The translations under genes and the position numbers were made by a program. Positions 55,074 to 62,878 of a DNA stretch of 64,000 bases are shown here, one piece after another. The DNA is taken from positions 3,318,501-3,382,500 of the forward strand of contig NZ_LT707064.1 of NCBI RefSeq assembly GCF_900156465.1, read 5' to 3'. The stretch's first letter is position 1. Each line of letters starts with the position of its first letter. The notes below the pieces were generated by a model. It was not told the origin of the DNA. It saw nothing but the letters and a program-made list of their open reading frames with translations, and ran no database searches. The DNA comes from Pseudomonas sp. 7SR1 (GTDB lineage: Bacteria > Pseudomonadota > Gammaproteobacteria > Pseudomonadales > Pseudomonadaceae).

Positions 55074-55796
55074 TCAGGATTTGCGGATCTGTCGATCCAT
55101 CGACTCGATGCATTCATGCATCTGCTCACGGCATTGGTTCATGAGCCGGGGCATGTCTTCCATGCTCAGCCCGGCTGTAGGAATTGCTGGCAATGAGCGT
55201 ATGAGAATGTCACCGCTGCGCCAGCGATTGAGGCGCATGTGGTTGACGTAGTTGCTGACGCACACCGGGACAATCGGTACCCCGGCGGCGATCGCCATCT
55301 GGAAGGCGCCTTTCTTGAATGGCAGCAACTCATGGCCAAGATTGCGCGTACCCTCCGGGAATACCCAGATGGACGTATCTTCATGCTGCAACGTGTGGGT
55401 GGTGGTCAGCATCGCCCGGCGTGCCTTGATCGCGTTGCCCCGGTCGATCAGCACGTTACCCGCCAGCCAGAACAGTTGCCCGAACAACGGCACCCATTTC
55501 AGACTCTTCTTGCCGATGCACACGGTGCGCCGCGGCACCACGCTGCCGAAGACGAACAGGTCATAGTTGGACTGATGATTGGCAATGATCACGCAGCTCC
55601 GAGGCTTGTTCGCCAGCGTATCCACCCCGGCCTTGAGCCGCAGGCCCAGGATCCACATCGCGGGCCAGGCATACAGCCGGGCGCATAAACGGCTGTTGTC
55701 CGGATTGAACGGTCGGCAGACGCCAAGGATCAGGCCGAGCACACCCGCGAGGATAAAGTGCAGGCCCAGCAACAACATACGCAGTACGAACAACAT
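55074..55796 (-). CDS. plsC: 1-acyl-sn-glycerol-3-phosphate acyltransferase
   Basis: A 240-residue membrane enzyme that makes phosphatidic acid. After a hydrophobic N-terminus (MLFVLRMLLLGLHFILAGVL) come the acyltransferase motif NHQSNYD (His-x4-Asp, near 73-79) and EGTRNLGH near 148-155, the family motifs I and III. C-terminal part is basic. It is monocistronic with its own terminator. Other genomes often have two such genes. Confidence 0.93.
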   Translation of the reverse strand: MLFVLRMLLLGLHFILAGVLGLILGVCRPFNPDNSRLCARLYAWPAMWILGLRLKAGVDTLANKPRSCVIIANHQSNYDLFVFGSVVPRRTVCIGKKSLKWVPLFGQLFWLAGNVLIDRGNAIKARRAMLTTTHTLQHEDTSIWVFPEGTRNLGHELLPFKKGAFQMAIAAGVPIVPVCVSNYVNHMRLNRWRSGDILIRSLPAIPTAGLSMEDMPRLMNQCREQMHECIESMDRQIRKS

Positions 55797-55955
55797 CTAC
55801 AGGCCCATCGGGACAAAGGTGGCGCAGTGTACGGATGTGCACTGTTTTCGGCAATTACTGCCCTGCAGGAAGGAGATGGGCGATGTTCGACGGCGTGCCC
55901 ACGGATGGACGCGTCAGAAGCAGGCTAGAGCGGCCGGGGATTTTTAAACGCAACA

Positions 55956-55984
55956 TGAAAAAGCCCGACACGTGGGCCGGGCTT
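55956..55984 (-). terminator. Rho-independent terminator of the crotonase gene
   Basis: On the minus strand AAGCCCG (55984-55978) and CGGGCTT (55967-55961) flank a ten-base loop, followed by TTTTTC. It is 20 bases beyond the crotonase stop. Confidence 0.85.
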
Positions 55985-56003
55985 CGATTCGCGGGTGTAG
56001 ATG

Positions 56004-56693
56004 TCAAACCTGGAAATCCTGGTCCAGCAGAATGGCACCGTCCAACGTGTCCAGCAGAGCCTTGCGTACTTTCAACTTGGTCTGCTTGTGGGCGTTCATG
56101 TTGATTTTCTTCAACTGACGTGCCGCTTCCAGCGCAGCCCCTTGCAGCTCTTCGGCCGATACCACCTTGTCGAGGAAGCCGGCATCCACCGCTGTCTGTG
56201 GATTGAACATCTCGCCGTTGATCACCGAGCGATGGAAGGCAGACTTGCGCAGGCGATCACGGGCCAGTTCGATTCCGGCGTGGTGCATGGTCATGCCGAT
56301 CTGCACCTCGTTCAGGCCGATGCTGAAAGGCCCGTCCACGCCGATGCGGTAGTCCACCGAAAGCAGCAGGAAAGCGCCCTTGGCCACTGCATGGCCCGGG
56401 CACGCGACGATGACGGGGAAGGGGTGTGACAACAGGCGACGGGCAAGGGTCGAGCCCGCCGTGACCAGGCTCACCGCTTCCTTGGGGCCGGCAGTCATCA
56501 CCTTCAAGTCGTAGCCGCCCGACAGAATGCCCGGTTGGCCGGTAATGATCACCACCGCCCGATCCGCCACTGCCCGATCCAGCGCAACGTTGAACGCGGT
56601 AATCACATCCGGCGAAATGGCGTTGACCTTGCCGTTGTTCAAGGTCAGGGTCGCGATACCGTCTTCGAGATGGTAGGCAATCAGATCGCTCAT
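56004..56693 (-). CDS. Enoyl-CoA hydratase/isomerase-family protein
   Basis: A 229-residue crotonase. LSGGYDLKVMTAG near 57-69 and PGHAVAKGAFLLLSVDYRIG near 100-119 carry the two oxyanion-hole segments. It lacks one of the usual catalytic glutamates of hydratases (GLNEVQIGM keeps one at about 128), so it may be an isomerase or hydrolase. Start: ATG 56693 is chosen as the crotonase match begins there; the longer frame to 56738 adds no homologous sequence. Confidence 0.82.
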   Translation of the reverse strand: MSDLIAYHLEDGIATLTLNNGKVNAISPDVITAFNVALDRAVADRAVVIITGQPGILSGGYDLKVMTAGPKEAVSLVTAGSTLARRLLSHPFPVIVACPGHAVAKGAFLLLSVDYRIGVDGPFSIGLNEVQIGMTMHHAGIELARDRLRKSAFHRSVINGEMFNPQTAVDAGFLDKVVSAEELQGAALEAARQLKKINMNAHKQTKLKVRKALLDTLDGAILLDQDFQV

Positions 56694-56761
56694 GACGCTA
56701 TTCCTTGTAAGAGAAGTGATGCAGACGTTACCCACCACCGCAGGTCAGGTAAAGCGCCGTG

Positions 56762-56779
56762 ACTGACTCACCGGTCAGT
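56762..56779. promoter_or_regulatory. Inverted repeat near the crotonase gene
   Basis: ACTGAC and GTCAGT form perfect arms around TCACCG, 69 bases upstream of the crotonase start on the minus strand. It resembles operators of TetR-type fatty-acid regulators in form, but no regulator is adjacent. The rest of the 306-base gap up to the tRNA shows no gene. Confidence 0.4.
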
Positions 56780-56999
56780 GCCGGACCTCCTAAACAGCCT
56801 GCTCCACCCAATCGGCCGCGCTGGGGGCCATCACATCGCGTACAGACCGACCCAAAGATTGTCCGGTTTGCCATGTCCGCTGGATTTCAAATCGTCGTCC
56901 ATCTTAAGCGCATGAAAATTCTCAAAAAAACCTTTGCCATCAGGAAAGCTTTCGACTACATTAGCGCGCCTCGACAGACTGAACAGTTTGCCGAGACAC

Positions 57000-57089
57000 G
57001 GTGAAGTGTCCGAGTGGCTTAAGGAGCACGCCTGGAAAGTGTGTATACAGGAAACTGTATCGAGAGTTCGAATCTCTCCTTCACCGCCA
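57000..57089 (+). tRNA. tRNA-Ser (anticodon GGA)
   Basis: A 90-base class II tRNA. The acceptor arm pairs GGTGAAG (57000-57006) with CTTCACC (57079-57085), a CCA end is encoded (57087-57089), and there is a long variable arm (ATACAGG through CTGTAT). The anticodon loop reads CTGGAAA with GGA at 57034-57036, which reads UCC/UCU serine codons. The T-arm is GAGAGTTCGAATCTCTC. Confidence 0.96.
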
Positions 57090-57098
57090 AATTCGTTG

Positions 57099-57142
57099 AA
57101 CACAAACCCCCGATTTTCAAGAGAAAATCGGGGGTTTGTGTT
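57099..57142 (+). terminator. Rho-independent terminator of tRNA-Ser
   Basis: Twenty consecutive bases ending at 57118 pair perfectly with 57123-57142, around the loop AAGA, and further T residues follow. The arms read CACAAACCCCCG at the left and CGGGGGTTTGTG at the right. Confidence 0.92.
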
Positions 57143-57415
57143 TTCTGGTGCCTGCAAAAAAGTAGCGATAGGGGCCCCGATCGATGCCGACGGTCCGCAG
57201 TTGCGTCGAGTTGGCCGGCTGGGGTGGGTATGGAGGTCGGATGCTGGCGTGCCGATGATGGTTGAATGGCCCGTCGCCGTCATTGGATAGTCGTTTTTGA
57301 TTTGCTACTGTCCAGGCGTGGAATGGATTTGCTAACCAGACGGTACATTTTCGGTGGCAGCCCCTTCACGCTCGAACTACGCTCAAAACATCGTTTGTCG
57401 ATTGGAAATGGAAAA
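57143..57415. other. Gap downstream of the tRNA-Ser terminator
   Basis: Nothing convincing is seen apart from the upstream region of the next gene. The open frame running in from 57266 has a basic non-family extension before ATG 57416. No direct repeat of the tRNA 3' end is found in the window, so there is no evidence of an integrated element. Confidence 0.4.
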
Positions 57416-57898
57416 ATGAAAAGGATGTCGCCTGCTGTCATTGCGCTGACAATGTTCGTCGCATGCTCGAATACCGTGCTGGCCGATGCCGCTTCGCTCA
57501 ATGACGCTCGTACCCTCGTTGCCCGGTCCGGAATGGGCAATAAACTCTCCTCCCTGGCGCTTTTGACGGCCAAGAGCAGTACGACCTACGCGGTTATCGC
57601 CGACAAGCTGGGAAACGCGAGTGCGAACAGCGCACTGTCCGATGAGATCAATGCACTGTTGCCGCAATACCAGCCCAAGTGGGATGAAAACCTGGCGGCT
57701 GCCTATGAACAGTCGTTTACCGGAGAAGAGTTGGCGTCCCTTGCCACCGAAGGCCGCGCCTCGAAGTACGCGCCGAAGGTCAGGGAGCGGCAAGACGGGA
57801 TTGGTCGCTACATGGCGGTGAATGCCGAGCCTATCCTGGCGGCCCTGGCCTCCGATGCACTCAAGGCGACCTTGTCCAAATACGTTTCTCCACAGTAG
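57416..57898 (+). CDS. Exported hypothetical protein, DUF2059-like
   Basis: A 160-residue protein with a signal peptide or lipoprotein signal (MKRMSPAVIALTMFVACSNT; the cysteine at about 16 could be lipidated, but the context VACS fits only loosely). The mature helical part has ENLAAAYEQSFTGEELASLA near 104-123, resembling DUF2059, and RQDGIGRYMAVNAEPILAAL. GGAAATGGAAAA lies before ATG 57416. Function unknown. Confidence 0.6.
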   Translation: MKRMSPAVIALTMFVACSNTVLADAASLNDARTLVARSGMGNKLSSLALLTAKSSTTYAVIADKLGNASANSALSDEINALLPQYQPKWDENLAAAYEQSFTGEELASLATEGRASKYAPKVRERQDGIGRYMAVNAEPILAALASDALKATLSKYVSPQ

Positions 57899-58060
57899 GA
57901 AGCAGGTTTCGTCTGAAGAGCGCCAGGTTCAATTGCGTTTCGCCAGTCAGTGCCCTTTCCCAGCATCAGGCAACTTCGCAGCAGTATCGGGCAAAAGTTT
58001 TTGAGTGCGTGCCGTTAAGGTTTTCCCGGAGAGAAAATTCATCAACCGGGAGAAACCGCC

Positions 58061-58558
58061 ATGACTCTATGGACAAGTTCGATCGTGCGTCTTCAGTTCT
58101 TTTTGCTGTGCCTGATACTGCCGGGAGCCGTTTGGGCTTCGCAAGCCTACGGCCAGGATGCCAACGCGCATCGGGTCCACCAGTCCTTCGTGAATTGGCA
58201 GCAGGGCAAAGGCAGTGTGTTCGATCTGCTGGCGCCCAATGCCAGATGGACAGTCGCCGGCTCCAGTCCCGTCTCCGGAGTGTACGAGAGCAAGGCAGAT
58301 TTGATGGACCGGGCCGTACGCCCCATTACAGCCCGGCTGGCAACGCCTATTTTCCCTACGGTCCAGAGCATTGTTGCCGAAAATGACATCGTGGTCGTTC
58401 TCTGGAGCGGCAAGGCAACGGCGCTGGACCAGCAGCCCTATAACAATACTTACCTGTGGCACATGAAGTTCAAGGACGGGAAAGTGATCGAGGTAACCGC
58501 CTTACTCGACACTTATGTGCTGAACGACCTCCTGCACCGCGTGAAGCCAGCCGGTTGA
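58061..58558 (+). CDS. Exported NTF2/SnoaL-like protein
   Basis: A 165-residue protein with a signal peptide (LQFFLLCLILPGAVWAS, cleaved near 27) followed by an NTF2-like fold: HRVHQSFVNWQQGKGSVFDL, LAPNARWTVAGSSPVSGVYE and NTYLWHMKFKDGKVIEVTAL are the conserved SnoaL-type strands and cavity region. The ligand is unknown. It is monocistronic, with nothing definite in the flanking gaps. Confidence 0.75.
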   Translation: MTLWTSSIVRLQFFLLCLILPGAVWASQAYGQDANAHRVHQSFVNWQQGKGSVFDLLAPNARWTVAGSSPVSGVYESKADLMDRAVRPITARLATPIFPTVQSIVAENDIVVVLWSGKATALDQQPYNNTYLWHMKFKDGKVIEVTALLDTYVLNDLLHRVKPAG

Positions 58559-58643
58559 GTCGGCCTTGACGCATTGGCGCTCCAGAACAAAAGCAGCTAT
58601 GCATGGTCTTTGAGAACCGAAACTCAACGCCTGAGGTTGCATA

Positions 58644-58871
58644 ATGAGTCTGATCGATTGTCCTGAATGCGCTTCCCGAATTTCCGACAAGGCTTACGCT
58701 TGCCCGCATTGCGGCAACCCGTTCAGGGAGCCAAGTTTCCGATTGACGGAAAAAAACGTCGGCCAGATCGCCGGAGTGACCGGCGTCTGGCTTACCGCGC
58801 CCTGGATCGCCCGCATGGTATTCGGTGTGACGGCCGTGATCGCGGTTGCTGCCGTGCTGATCCTGCGTTGA
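58644..58871 (+). CDS. Small zinc-ribbon membrane protein
   Basis: A 75-residue protein with an N-terminal zinc ribbon (CPECASRISDKAYACPHCG, CxxC-x12-CxxC) and a C-terminal membrane helix (IARMVFGVTAVIAVAAVLIL). Such proteins resemble the zinc-ribbon-domain family of unknown function. Confidence 0.78.
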   Translation: MSLIDCPECASRISDKAYACPHCGNPFREPSFRLTEKNVGQIAGVTGVWLTAPWIARMVFGVTAVIAVAAVLILR

Positions 58872-58905
58872 GGCAAGCGGGGGGACGCGACGCTGGGGCT
58901 GGTGA

Positions 58906-59140
58906 CTACCGCGAGGTTGCGGCTGAACTCGAATACTCCACAACGCCGGTGTGTCTTGCCGTGAACGAGATGGTATCGCCTGTCTTCATCTCCAATCGCT
59001 CGCCGGTGTCGAGGGAAATGGCGATATGGCCTTCGATCAGCACGAAGGCTTCGTCGTTATCGAAGCACCAGCGAATTCAGACGGATGTGAAGTCAAAACA
59101 CCCTGGAGGAAGGCAGGCCTGATGGCGGCTGCCTTGTTTG
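58906..59140 (-). pseudogene. Cupin-domain gene remnant with internal stop
   Basis: Reading leftward from about 59140 gives a cupin-like frame: GCFDFTSV, then TGA at 59079-59077, then IRWCFDNDEAFVLIEGHIAI, SLDTGERLEMKTGDTISFTA and on to the TAG at 58908-58906. The FDNDEAFVLIEG and KTGDTISFTA blocks match small cupins. The TGA breaks the frame at a conserved aromatic or basic position, and the 5' end is missing, cut off near the end of the TetR gene at 59151. It has no start codon or ribosome binding site. Confidence 0.6.
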
Positions 59141-59150
59141 CACCACGCTC

Positions 59151-59729
59151 TCAGCCGGACGGGCTGCTGGCAGGTTCCAGCTGACGCATGCCGCGTTCGA
59201 TCACGGCATCGATGTAACTTGAGTCGTCGTAGATGCGCGCCAACAGAATCGCACCTTCGAAATCGGCCACCAATTGTCGCGCCAGGCCATGCGCCTCAGC
59301 CTGGCCGTGGGCGGCGCGATAAAGCTCGGCGAAGGCCTGGGCCCAGTCATCCAGAAAGCGCCGGATCGGCGCCATGAGTTCCACCTTTCCATAAGTGGCA
59401 TCGACTGCCACGACGCCCATCAGGCAACCGATCGAATCGTCCTGGAAAAGTCGCTTGGCCTTGCGTCCCATGCTGGCGAGGCGTTCGTGCACCGGCAGGT
59501 TTTCATCGAAGGCAATGGCGAACAACGATTGCTTCAATCGCTCGTGCGTCCAGTCCAGCACATCCCGCAGCAGCGCTTCCTTGTTGGGGTAATGGTGATA
59601 GAAGGAGGCCTTGGTCAGGCCGCAGGCCGATGACAGTTCATCCATGGTCGTGCCGTGGTAGCCGAGACGCTTGAAGGTATTGGCACAGCGTTGCAGAAGC
59701 ACATCGCGTGGGATTTTCGGTGGACGCAC
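59151..59729 (-). CDS. TetR-family transcriptional regulator
   Basis: A 192-residue repressor. The helix-turn-helix is GTTMDELSSACGLTKASFYHHYPNK (about 28-52). Start: GTG 59729 follows CAGGAGTTACCC at ideal spacing, whereas TTG 59756 has no ribosome binding site. It is divergent from a crotonase gene, with a perfect palindrome between them that is probably its operator. It likely responds to an acyl-CoA or a related ligand. Confidence 0.85.
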   Translation of the reverse strand: MRPPKIPRDVLLQRCANTFKRLGYHGTTMDELSSACGLTKASFYHHYPNKEALLRDVLDWTHERLKQSLFAIAFDENLPVHERLASMGRKAKRLFQDDSIGCLMGVVAVDATYGKVELMAPIRRFLDDWAQAFAELYRAAHGQAEAHGLARQLVADFEGAILLARIYDDSSYIDAVIERGMRQLEPASSPSG

Positions 59730-59825
59730 GGGTAACTCCTGCGAACGATCATGCAAATTGATTCTACGGCATAAGCCTGACCGTCACAATTTGACGGTTA
59801 CCGAATGTTTGTTTAGTTTTCTTGA

Positions 59826-59839
59826 ACCGAACGTTCGGT
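59826..59839. promoter_or_regulatory. Palindromic TetR operator ACCGAACGTTCGGT
   Basis: A 14-bp perfect palindrome in the 167-base gap between the TetR gene and the crotonase gene, with a second half-site like ACCGAATG at 59799. Its position and form match operators of autoregulating TetR repressors. Confidence 0.75.
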
Positions 59840-59896
59840 AAGTAATGGGTTGGTACGGACCCTTACGTTCCTCCATGAAGCCAGGAGACTTTTTCC

Positions 59897-60694
59897 ATGA
59901 GCGAAGCAAACAGTGGACCGGGTCGAGTGACCCGGGAGCAGCGCGGTCATCTGATCCTGATCGGCCTCGATCGGGCCGGTAAGCGCAATGCATTCGATAG
60001 TGCCATGCTGAACGACCTTGCCCTGGCCCTGGGCGAGTACGAGCGCAATGACGAGCTGCGTTGCGCCGTCGTATTCGCCCATGGCGAGCACTTCACCGCG
60101 GGTCTCGATCTGATGGAGTTGACCCCCAAACTGGCTTCGGGAGGCTTCAGGTACCCGGATGAAGGCATCGACCCGTGGGGTGTGTCGAAACCGCGCCGCA
60201 GCAAACCGGTGGTGGTGGCCATCCAAGGCACTTGCTGGACCGCCGGTATCGAACTGATGCTCAACGCCGACATCGCGATTGCCGCCAGCAATGCCCGCTT
60301 CGCGCACTTGGAAGTGCTGCGTGGCATCTCGCCGTCCGGCGGGTCCACCGTGCGTTTCACCCAGGCTGCCGGCTGGACTGACGCCATGCGCTACATGCTG
60401 ACCGGCGAGCCATTCAATGCCGCCGATGCGCTGCGCATGCGCCTGTTGACCGAGGTCGTTGAGCCCGGGCAGGAGCTGGCGCGTGCCATCGAGTACGCCG
60501 AACGCATCGCCAAGGCTGCGCCCCTGGCGATCAAGGCCACCCTGCAATCAGCCTTCCAGGCTCGCGACGAAGGCGCCGATGCGGCCCTCGGCAAGCTCAA
60601 CGATCTGCTGTTCACCCTGATCAAGAGCGAAGACGTGCGCGAAGGCGTCATGGCGATGATGCAAAAGCGCGAACCGGTGTTCAGAGGTCGTTGA
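59897..60694 (+). CDS. Enoyl-CoA hydratase-family protein
   Basis: A 265-residue crotonase. FAHGEHFTAGLDLMELTPKL near 59-78 and QGTCWTAGIELMLNADIAIA near 111-130 are the oxyanion-hole regions, with EVLRGISPSGGSTVRF covering the catalytic area. Its substrate is unknown. It follows the TetR operator, with a putative cotranscribed hydrolase 22 bases downstream. Confidence 0.88.
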   Translation: MSEANSGPGRVTREQRGHLILIGLDRAGKRNAFDSAMLNDLALALGEYERNDELRCAVVFAHGEHFTAGLDLMELTPKLASGGFRYPDEGIDPWGVSKPRRSKPVVVAIQGTCWTAGIELMLNADIAIAASNARFAHLEVLRGISPSGGSTVRFTQAAGWTDAMRYMLTGEPFNAADALRMRLLTEVVEPGQELARAIEYAERIAKAAPLAIKATLQSAFQARDEGADAALGKLNDLLFTLIKSEDVREGVMAMMQKREPVFRGR

Positions 60695-60716
60695 TTCCTC
60701 AGGGCAGGGGTAAGCG

Positions 60717-61682
60717 ATGCAGCAGCACCAGACACCGATGGCAGCGCGCGGTATAGCGCGTCTGTCTGAAGCCCAGCGGCCTGTTAAGGCGGATTCTTTG
60801 ATGATCGAACAACTGACGCTGGTGGCGGACGATGGCTACCGCCTGGCCGCCAACCGATACTCGGCCCAAGGGCCATTGAAAGGCAATCTCATCATGGCGG
60901 GCGCGACGGGTGTGCAACAACGCTTCTACCGCCGCTTCGCCGAACATGCCAGCAGACAGGGCTTCAATGTCCTGACGATGGATTACCGGGGTGTCGGTGC
61001 GTCCGCCCCCGACTCCTTGAAAGGCTTCGAGATGTCCTACCTCGATTGGGGGCTGCGCGACCTGGCGGCGGCCGTCGAGTACATGGATGACGCAGAGACG
61101 GGGTTGTACTGGGTCGGTCACTCTTTCGGAGGGCATGCATTGGGATTGCTGCCCAACCACCGCAAGATCGCGGCGGCCTATTGTTTTGGCACAGGGGCCG
61201 GATGGGCCGGGTGGATGCCCAGGCTGGAGGCCATCAAGGTGCGTCTGTTGTGGCGATGCGTCCTGCCACTGATCGTGACGTACAAGGGCTACATGGCCTG
61301 GAGCCTGCTGGGAATGGGCGACGACCTGCCGCTGGGGGTCTACAAGGATTGGCGGCGCTGGTGTGTCTATCCCCATTACTTCTTCGATGACCCATCGATG
61401 GCGGCTGTCGCCGACCGCTACGCGCAGGTCCGTTCGCCTTGTGTGTTCGCCAACGCGGTGGATGATCCATGGGCGCCGCCTCGGTCGAGAGACGCCTTCA
61501 TCAAGGGCTATCGCAATGTGCCGTTACGGGTCCGGGACCTGCATCCTGAAACGAAAAAGCAACCCATCGGCCATATGGGCTATTTCCGTCCAGACGCCGC
61601 GCCCCTCTGGGATGAGGTTCTCGGCTGGTTCATTGACCAAAAAGCCTGGCAGACGAGCCAACGGCCAATGAGCGATGCCTGA
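60717..61682 (+). CDS. Alpha/beta hydrolase
   Basis: A 321-residue serine hydrolase. The nucleophile elbow is GHSFGGHALGL near 139-149, the oxyanion-hole region is AGATGVQQRFYRRFAEHASR, and HMGYFRPD near 282 may supply the catalytic histidine. No signal peptide. AGGGGTAAGCG precedes ATG 60717; an in-frame ATG at 60801 (MIEQLTLVADD) is a second option. The position after a crotonase gene suggests acyl-ester or acyl-CoA metabolism. Confidence 0.85.
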   Translation: MQQHQTPMAARGIARLSEAQRPVKADSLMIEQLTLVADDGYRLAANRYSAQGPLKGNLIMAGATGVQQRFYRRFAEHASRQGFNVLTMDYRGVGASAPDSLKGFEMSYLDWGLRDLAAAVEYMDDAETGLYWVGHSFGGHALGLLPNHRKIAAAYCFGTGAGWAGWMPRLEAIKVRLLWRCVLPLIVTYKGYMAWSLLGMGDDLPLGVYKDWRRWCVYPHYFFDDPSMAAVADRYAQVRSPCVFANAVDDPWAPPRSRDAFIKGYRNVPLRVRDLHPETKKQPIGHMGYFRPDAAPLWDEVLGWFIDQKAWQTSQRPMSDA

Positions 61683-61711
61683 ACGTCAATCCGCAATCTA
61701 TCCCATGGGGA

Positions 61712-62086
61712 TCATCGTCCGATGGGATAGTGCTTGATACGGCACGGGTGGCTATTGCCATCGCCTTTGCAGATGCCGTCCAGATAGCGATAGTCGACCT
61801 GCATGGATTGCCCTTTTCGAGGCCATTGCCGGCGAGGAAGCGTGGCCTGGTAATCGGCGGTTTCCGGCGTGAAGGTCAATGTTGACCCTTGCTCCGGACA
61901 TTCCACCGAGGCTGACGCGGGGTTTGCCTTCAGGATCTTGGCTTGTAGTTGGGGGAATGGACGTTTCAATACGTCAGTAATCTCCAGGTCCATCTTGCAA
62001 ATCTGCCAGGTTCCTGCCTGTGCGTGGCCACAGCACACCAGCAGTGCAAGAACCGATAACCCGTAGCGTGTTGCGTGAGATTTCAT
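61712..62086 (-). CDS. Exported hypothetical protein
   Basis: A 124-residue product with a signal peptide (MKSHATRYGLSVLALLVCCG, cut near AQA/GTW). The mature part has conserved-looking cysteines (WQICKMDLEI, VECPEQ, DGICKGDGNSHPC) that may form disulfides in the periplasm. Start: ATG 62086; the longer frame to 62311 lacks a signal and reads through the opposite gene's promoter. No recognised family. Confidence 0.65.
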   Translation of the reverse strand: MKSHATRYGLSVLALLVCCGHAQAGTWQICKMDLEITDVLKRPFPQLQAKILKANPASASVECPEQGSTLTFTPETADYQATLPRRQWPRKGQSMQVDYRYLDGICKGDGNSHPCRIKHYPIGR

Positions 62087-62237
62087 GATGGCTTGCCTGG
62101 GTTTCAGGTGTGTCGATGATGAAGCGATCAGACCTAGGATGCCCTGCGCGTTGAAATGCATCAAATCGTCGATCAGCGTAGAGACAGCGAAATGTCGGGC
62201 TATTATCGAGCCGACAACAGGAAGAAGGACCTTCACC

Positions 62238-62819
62238 GTGCAAATCTTCCCTGAGCTGCAGACCCGACGCCTTTTACTCTCGCCCCTGCAACTGAGCGAC
62301 GCAGCGGCCATCCAGCAGCTGTTCCCTCATTGGGACGTGGTGCGTTATCTCGACAGTCGCGTGCCATGGCCATATCCCGATGACGGCGCGCTGGCGTACG
62401 TTCGCGACCAGGCACTTCCCGCCATGGCGGCGGGGCACGAATGGCACTGGATGATTCGCCTGCGCGAGGAGCCGTCCCCTTGCATCGGCAGCATCAGTCT
62501 GTATGACCAGCCCGGCAATAACCGAGGTTTCTGGCTGGCACCCCAATGGCAGGGGAAAGGCTATATGCGCGAAGCCTGCGAAGTCATCAATGTCTTTTGG
62601 TTCGAAACCCTGGGACGTCCCACGATGCGAGTCCCCAAGGCCGTCGGCAATCACGCCTCGCGCCGGATTTCGGAGCACGAGGGCATGCGTCTGGTGGCAA
62701 CGGCTCAAGGGGATTTCGTTTGCGGGACTTTGCCCAAGGACATCTGGGAAATGACGCGGGAGAACTGGCTGGCAAGCACTGCTTCGCCCGACCCACAGCG
62801 CCCAGGGGGGCTGCAATAA
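62238..62819 (+). CDS. GNAT-family N-acetyltransferase (RimJ/RimL-like)
   Basis: A 193-residue protein of the RimJ/RimL-type GNAT fold: ELQTRRLLLSPLQLSDAAAI at the start, WLAPQWQGKGYMREACEVIN near 95-114 with the acetyl-CoA binding loop (QGKGYM), and VGNHASRRISEHEGMRLV near 137-154. GTG start at 62238 follows GAAGAAGGAC. The substrate (ribosomal protein N-terminus or a small molecule) is unknown. Confidence 0.85.
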   Translation: MQIFPELQTRRLLLSPLQLSDAAAIQQLFPHWDVVRYLDSRVPWPYPDDGALAYVRDQALPAMAAGHEWHWMIRLREEPSPCIGSISLYDQPGNNRGFWLAPQWQGKGYMREACEVINVFWFETLGRPTMRVPKAVGNHASRRISEHEGMRLVATAQGDFVCGTLPKDIWEMTRENWLASTASPDPQRPGGLQ

Positions 62820-62878
62820 ATCCTTGAGGTTTCAGGACAATCAGAAACGCGAGCTCCCCCCAGCCGGACTGATCTACA

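Noticed and set aside
57000..57415. Integrated element at tRNA-Ser
   Set aside because: No duplicated tRNA 3' end, integrase or phage gene is found downstream in the window.
59077..59079. TGA in the cupin remnant as a selenocysteine codon
   Set aside because: No selenocysteine-insertion context is visible, the gene lacks a 5' end and start codon, and cupins of this type do not use selenocysteine to my knowledge.
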